A stretch of 64,000 nt of DNA from NCBI GenBank assembly GCA_020465985.1, contig JAANYP010005973.1, positions 43,270 to 107,269 on the forward strand. The letters are read 5' to 3'. This document shows positions 59,434 through 64,000 of the stretch, piece after piece. The DNA comes from Centrapalus pauciflorus. Lineage: Eukaryota; Streptophyta; Magnoliopsida; Asterales; Asteraceae. The first letter of the stretch is position 1, and every line of letters starts with the position of its first letter. Made by a program: the position numbers and the translations under genes. The notes beneath the pieces were generated by a model. That model saw only the letters and a program-made list of their open reading frames with translations. It searched no databases and was not told the DNA's origin.

Positions 59434-60774
59434 TCAATAGTCATCAGGTGACGTCAACTGAGAGGTGTTGGTGGAGACGGTGTGGGAACTACGGCGGCCG
59501 ACTGCCCGCTCAAGCTCCTCTATCCTCGTTTGGAGGCTAGCGAGCCAACGGGAGTGAGCTCCCACCGTGATCCCGTGAATGTTGACATCTTGTTTAAGCT
59601 TGTCCACCTCTGAAAGGACTGCAGTATTCGCTGCCAGTAGTCCTTCGACTGCATTCTTGATGGCAGTCAGGCGTGCCTCCAGGACCTCATTCTCCGATAA
59701 GTGTGCATTCGATGATCCTCCCCTCTCAAACTTTACCTCAGCTTTCACAAACTTCACTTCGTCTTTCTCACACTTTAACTCTCCTATTCTCGCTTTTCCC
59801 TTGTCCAACGGTTGGTCATATCGGTAAAAAGATCGGCTAGCAGGAATGATCGAGACAGTACCATGCGCGGGGTCCCTAATCAAGAATGTGCCCGATACCT
59901 GTTCAAATTGTAGACCCGCCATAGTATGCCGTGTAAACCAAACGTCATTAGGTCCCAAAAGGCGTGGGCTTGCCCCATCCGAAATAACTCCCATATTGAT
60001 GAAGAGTTCGGTGAGCATTCGTGCATACGGTATCTCCATTTGTGGCTTCACGAGAGTTGATTCCCAAATGTTTTGCATCATGATGTATGCGAGTGAGATG
60101 GCCGGTTTTCCAGTGAGCAAAGCATGAATAAGAATGACCTCACGGGTTCGAACAGCAGTGGTATTAGCAGATCTTGGCAAAATATTGAACACAATGAGCT
60201 TCCACAAAACCTTGGCCCAAGGGCGGAGATCGCCCCTATAGTACTTTGAATAGACTCTCGCTTGCTCAATCGAAAGAGTAAAAACCTCAGTTAGCTTTTT
60301 AGCCCATCCTTCCGAGTGTCTCAACACCCCACTTGATAAGTCCTGCTCAGTCCAAAATTCTCGTGTGATCGGGACTTCCGTGTCGAAATCAAAGTAATCA
60401 CATAGTTCTTTCCTAGAAACAACCACTTCTTTCCCATTTATGCGACCTCGTAGCTCAAAATCATGCTCCACCGCCCCTTCTCTACGGATTAGAGTGTGCA
60501 TCCATTCATAAATCTCAGTCTCATGCACATACGGCGTTTCAATCTGCAACGCCCCCGACCACCCAAGCCGGTCGAAACTCTCGATGATACCAAAGTGTTT
60601 AAAATCAGATTCCTTAAGAGTTTTTTCTATATAAAAATGTGTGGGTGGTGTCGAAACTGGTGGTGAAGGTGGTGGTGAGGGATACTCGATGTTGATCGGA
60701 AAGGGAGTATGTACACGCATTCTCGGGGTGCGAGTGATACGGCGACGAGAACTTCCGGTGAATTGTTGCGACAT
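59434..60774 (-). CDS. Env-position ORF, copy 1, of the Athila-type element
   Basis: 446 residues from Met 60774, uninterrupted. It has a basic N-terminus (SSRRRITRTPR), a proline-rich segment (PSPPPSPPVSTPP) at about 33-45, the shared domain at about 50-300 (EKTLKESDFKHFGII, FDRLGWSGAL, WMHTLIRREGA, GRINGKEV, VLWKLIVFNILPR, EVILIHALLTGKPAISLAYI), and a likely coiled coil at about 360-420 near the C-terminus. It is clearly paralogous to copy 2, at moderate identity by eye. It lies about 1.3 kb downstream of pol in the same orientation. No membrane features are visible. Function unknown. Confidence 0.7.
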   Translation of the reverse strand: MSQQFTGSSRRRITRTPRMRVHTPFPINIEYPSPPPSPPVSTPPTHFYIEKTLKESDFKHFGIIESFDRLGWSGALQIETPYVHETEIYEWMHTLIRREGAVEHDFELRGRINGKEVVVSRKELCDYFDFDTEVPITREFWTEQDLSSGVLRHSEGWAKKLTEVFTLSIEQARVYSKYYRGDLRPWAKVLWKLIVFNILPRSANTTAVRTREVILIHALLTGKPAISLAYIMMQNIWESTLVKPQMEIPYARMLTELFINMGVISDGASPRLLGPNDVWFTRHTMAGLQFEQVSGTFLIRDPAHGTVSIIPASRSFYRYDQPLDKGKARIGELKCEKDEVKFVKAEVKFERGGSSNAHLSENEVLEARLTAIKNAVEGLLAANTAVLSEVDKLKQDVNIHGITVGAHSRWLASLQTRIEELERAVGRRSSHTVSTNTSQLTSPDDY

Positions 60775-62078
60775 CTATGTACACATAGCAACGAATAACG
60801 GAATTAAGCACAATTAAATGCATAATGGCACACAAGCATGTTAATTCCGATGGATTTCGAAGAACCCGATGCGAAATACATAAATGTGAAGTGCGATGCA
60901 TTCCACGAAGGTGCAAGTAGTGTCAACGTAGTGAGCATTCTTCATGAAGTTGGTGCATGTGCATGAACGAAGATGGCAACGAAACATGGCAAGATTTGTC
61001 GTGACGTGCATGATTATGAACGACGAAGGGAGCGATTAACAATACGAATCATGAAGTTGTAATAGAGCAACATGTTCACCCTAGATTTAGCATAGAATAA
61101 TGTCTCTCCACTGGATTGTATACTTAATATAGATTTTCTAAATATATCACAGTGAAAAAATTCATGAGAAAAACTATACTAAGAATTTACTAGGAAGTCA
61201 TGAAATAGGTATGTTCTAGCATATGGCACATACTAATGACCAATACAACTCTAAGATATGTTCATCTAGCAACATTATGAAGTTAGGTCAAAATTAATAA
61301 CCTCAAACTTTCATAGAGAAATAGCATTGCTTGGTAGAAACTTGAAGGATTGGGCAAAACAACACTTACATTGGTGAGATGAGTGAAGGATGAGCACGAT
61401 TCAAGCAAGAAATCGAAGTTCCAGGGGTTTTGGAAGCAAAAAGAGAGCAAAATTTCGGAAATTTTGAGAGAAAATGAAGCAAATGGGTTGAAAAAGGGTT
61501 TAAAAATCGCAGAAACACATCGAGGCGCAGACGCAGGCGCAGCCCTGCGCTGTTCGGTGCGCTTGGGGCGCAGCGCGGAGCGCAGGCCTGCGCTGGCCGG
61601 TGCGCTGCACTGCTCCCAGGTGATTTTCGTGTGTGCTGTTTGTAGTGTTTGGTCCCCCCAAAAGCTAACTAATTGCCGTACATTGTACCGAATTTTGTCT
61701 CTTATGTGTCCAAATTTCGTCTATCTTCGGCATGGGTTTTGCAGATTCTTATTTGGGTAAATTGTTCCCCAACTTAGTTGGTTACTATAGGTACACCAGA
61801 GTATAGGATGAACTATTATTTGACTAACTAATTTAAAAGAAAAACAAACTACGGTATAATAATAAAATTTAATTTGCAGAAATTAAAGCACACTTTCGTG
61901 GTGAGAACGATTGCACTTAGCACGTGCAACAAGCCTTTAAACCCCTCAGTAGCCTGAGTGGACGAGTTATAGTCTCGTGAGGGTTTCTATGGAACATACC
62001 CACAAAGTTCACTGGATTGCCTTCCAGAAAGCGCTAAGTTTAATGTCTTCAGCCAGACATTTTGGAACTCTTTAGTAT
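60775..62078 (-). other. Spacer between pol and env-position ORF copy 1
   Basis: Noncoding. It includes a GC-rich cluster with palindrome AGCGCAGGCCTGCGCT (61579-61594) inside 61530-61620, and TTCCCCAACTT on the plus strand at 61765-61775. The plus-strand open frame at 61383-61760 crosses these repeats and looks like chance. Confidence 0.55.
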
Positions 62079-64000
62079 TTAAGTGATATCCTCTAAGACC
62101 ATTGTCTCAGATGATATAATTTCATTATCAGCCCATTGTACAAATAATTTTAATCTGTGTCCGTTTACTTTAAATGGCTCACCACCTTTTTGATCTATTA
62201 TTTCAACCGCACCATAGGGGTAAACATTAGTTACTGTGTATGGGCCTGTCCACTTACTTTTTAATTTACCTGGGAAGAGCCGCAGGCGTGCGTTAAATAG
62301 CCAGACCTTGTCACCTTTATTAAACACCTTTCGTTTAATTATTCGATCGTGGAAAGCTTTTGTTTTTTCTTTATATATTTTAGAACTTTCATAAGCTTCC
62401 TTGCGAATTTCTTCTAATTCATTCAGTTGGTGTTTTCGATTTATACCGGCAGCTGTGAAGTTAAGGTTTGCATTTTTAATGGCCCATAAGGCGCGGTGCT
62501 CTAACTCCACCGGAAGATGACATAATTTCCCATAAACTAGTTTATAGGGAGACATACCAATAGGGGTTTTATACACTGTACGATACGCCCAAAGTGCATC
62601 ATCTAATCGTATTGACCAATCTTTCCTATCGGGTCGTACTGTTTTTTCTAATATTCGCTTAACCTCCCTGTTAGATACCTCTACTTGTCCACTAGTTTGT
62701 GGGTGATATGGGGTAGCTATCTTATGCGTCACTCCATAATGTTTAAGTAGTTTGCTAAAGTACATATTTTTGAAATGAGAACCCCCATCACTAATTATAG
62801 CTCTAGGAATTCCATGACGAGAAAATATATTACGTTTAACGAATTGGCAAAATACTTTGTGATCATTGGTTCTTGTGGCTTCGGCTTCTACCCATTTAGA
62901 GACGTAATCAACTGCCACTAGGATGTATTCGAAACCATATGACTTAGGAAAGGGTCCCATAAAGTCTATGCCCCACACATCAAAAATCTCTACTATAAGA
63001 ATTGGTGTCATAGGCATTTGGTCTCTTTTTGAAATACCTCCTATCTGCTGGCATCGTAGGCATGATTTAACAAACTCGTAGGAGTCCTTAAAGATGGTTG
63101 GCCAAAAGAATCCACTTTGTAGGATTCGATGTCCTGTCTTTTTAGCACTAAAATGGCCTCCACATGCATACGAGTGACAGTGATTTAAAATATCATAATG
63201 CTCATTATCTGGAACACATCGCCGGATAATCTGATCTACTCCAATTTTGAATAAATCCGGCTCCTCCCAAATGTACTGTTTAGTTTGAGAGAAGAAATAC
63301 TTTCTTTGATGTGAATTCCAGTGGCTTGGGGTTTTCCCTGTGACAAAGTAATTTACTAAGTTAGCGAACCAAGGCACTTTTGCGACGAACAATAATTGTT
63401 CATCTGGGAAATTGTCCCGAATGGAGTCCAGCATATCAGTGGTGATTGCTGGCAGTCTCGAGAGATGGTCTGCTACTACATTTTCTGAGCCCTTTTTGTC
63501 TCTGATTTCTAAATCAAATTCTTGTAGCAACAGTATCCAACGAATTAGCCGTGGCTTAGCATCTTTCTTAGCCAAGAGGTGTCGTAAGGCACTATGATCG
63601 GAATACACGATTACCTTAGCTCCCCAGACGTAAGATCTAAACTTATCTAGCGCATATACTACTGCAAGCAATTCTTTTTCAGTGGTTGTGTAATTAATTT
63701 GAGCTTCAGAGAAGGTTTTACTTGCATAGTATATTACCACTGGCTTTTTGTCCACTCTTTGACCAAGAACGACACCTACTGCATGATCGCTGGCGTCACA
63801 CATGATCTCAAAGGGTTGAGACCAATCAGGTGATTGCAGAATTGGTGCCTCCGTGAGCTTCATTTTTAATGTGTTAAATGCCTCTGCACAGTCTTTATCA
63901 AAATTGAACGGTGCGTCTTTTAGGAGAAGGTTACATAGGGGTTTGGATATGGCACTAAAATCTTTTATGAATCTCCTATAGAAACATGCATGTCCTAGAA
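62079..64000 (-). CDS. Athila-type pol, end of RT, RNase H and integrase (partial at window edge)
   Basis: The frame is open from the window edge to the stop at 62079. It begins with the RT connection (CFYRRFIKDFS), then RNase H (CDASDHAVG, TEKELLAVVYAL, YSDHSALRHL, ADHLSRL), the integrase zinc finger (HCHSYACGGHFS, then CLRCQQIG), and the catalytic core, with acids in WGIDFMGPFP, IISDGGSHF and SGQVEVSNRE. It ends with a GPY-type segment (KWTGPYTV) and no chromodomain, as expected for Athila. All catalytic residues visible are present and no stop interrupts the frame. The protein acts in reverse transcription and nuclear integration. Upstream domains are outside the window. Confidence 0.92.
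   Translation of the reverse strand, partial: LGHACFYRRFIKDFSAISKPLCNLLLKDAPFNFDKDCAEAFNTLKMKLTEAPILQSPDWSQPFEIMCDASDHAVGVVLGQRVDKKPVVIYYASKTFSEAQINYTTTEKELLAVVYALDKFRSYVWGAKVIVYSDHSALRHLLAKKDAKPRLIRWILLLQEFDLEIRDKKGSENVVADHLSRLPAITTDMLDSIRDNFPDEQLLFVAKVPWFANLVNYFVTGKTPSHWNSHQRKYFFSQTKQYIWEEPDLFKIGVDQIIRRCVPDNEHYDILNHCHSYACGGHFSAKKTGHRILQSGFFWPTIFKDSYEFVKSCLRCQQIGGISKRDQMPMTPILIVEIFDVWGIDFMGPFPKSYGFEYILVAVDYVSKWVEAEATRTNDHKVFCQFVKRNIFSRHGIPRAIISDGGSHFKNMYFSKLLKHYGVTHKIATPYHPQTSGQVEVSNREVKRILEKTVRPDRKDWSIRLDDALWAYRTVYKTPIGMSPYKLVYGKLCHLPVELEHRALWAIKNANLNFTAAGINRKHQLNELEEIRKEAYESSKIYKEKTKAFHDRIIKRKVFNKGDKVWLFNARLRLFPGKLKSKWTGPYTVTNVYPYGAVEIIDQKGGEPFKVNGHRLKLFVQWADNEIISSETMVLEDIT

Larger units (their letters stand above)
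54866..64000 (-). mobile_element. Athila-type Ty3/gypsy element, 5' part outside window
   Basis: Read leftward: RT end-RNase H-integrase (64000-62079), spacer, env-position ORF copy 1 (60774-59434), spacer, env-position ORF copy 2 (58323-56830), polypurine tract, 3' LTR (55932-54866). The pol sequence is of the Athila kind and lacks a chromodomain. The left target-duplication half is GCGAG (54861-54865). It inserted into ORF3 of element A3. gag, protease, most of RT and the 5' LTR lie right of the window. Confidence 0.88.

Noticed and set aside
61383..61760. 125-residue plus-strand frame in the Athila spacer
   Set aside because: Antisense to the element and made largely of the GC-rich palindromic repeats; no domain.

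Overview
This window is intergenic-type DNA of a large, repeat-rich plant nuclear genome, most likely a eudicot. Asteraceae is a guess from the style of the elements, not a demonstration. The evidence is the element families present (Ty1/copia Sirevirus-like, Ty3/gypsy chromovirus of the Tekay type, Athila), initiator-tRNA-Met primer-binding sites, GT-AG introns and a FAR1-related gene. No bacterial-type gene, CRISPR array, rRNA or tRNA was seen. The only long undamaged reading frames belong to retrotransposons.

Layout. 1-6115 (minus strand): a Sirevirus-like copia element, A1, whose left end lies outside the window. 6116-10000: remains of a Ulp1-peptidase-like gene (plus) and a second Ulp1-like fragment in inverted orientation. 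11302-27424 (minus): a FAR1/FRS-type gene with a MULE transposase domain and SWIM finger, damaged, and split by a complete second Sirevirus-like element, A2 (12576-25455, plus strand, 560-bp LTRs, imperfect 5-bp target duplication). 27931-29029: a solo LTR of the A1 family with a perfect CAGTG duplication. 29606-30256: a hAT-type MITE. 30634: a Helitron-like 3' end. 33063-33556: a MITE embedded in two long (TA)n tracts. 35230-36369: remnant of a gypsy-type LTR. 36370 to beyond the window: a third Sirevirus-like element, A3, same family as A1, on the plus strand. A3 is interrupted twice: in gag by a complete, young Tekay-type gypsy element (38209-47334, perfect ATCTG duplication, intact 1488-residue polyprotein), and in its third ORF by an Athila-type element (54866 to window end, minus strand) carrying two tandem, related env-position ORFs.

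How the parts work together. The Sirevirus-like elements make Gag, protease, integrase and RT/RNase H. All three copies together show a probable splicing system. In A2 and A3 a GT-AG intron of about 1.35-1.45 kb, in phase 0, lies between the first Gag zinc knuckle and the protease; it contains a coiled coil, a second zinc knuckle and the gag stop codon. A1 lacks exactly this segment and reads continuously from gag to integrase, as expected if a spliced RNA had been reverse transcribed. The third ORFs of A2 and A3 each have an upstream TATAAATA box, and in A2 a good 5'-UTR intron, so they may be transcribed from their own promoters.

Limits: everything here is by eye. Lineage names are judged from motifs, ages from hand-counted LTR differences, and several boundaries of degraded genes are approximate.
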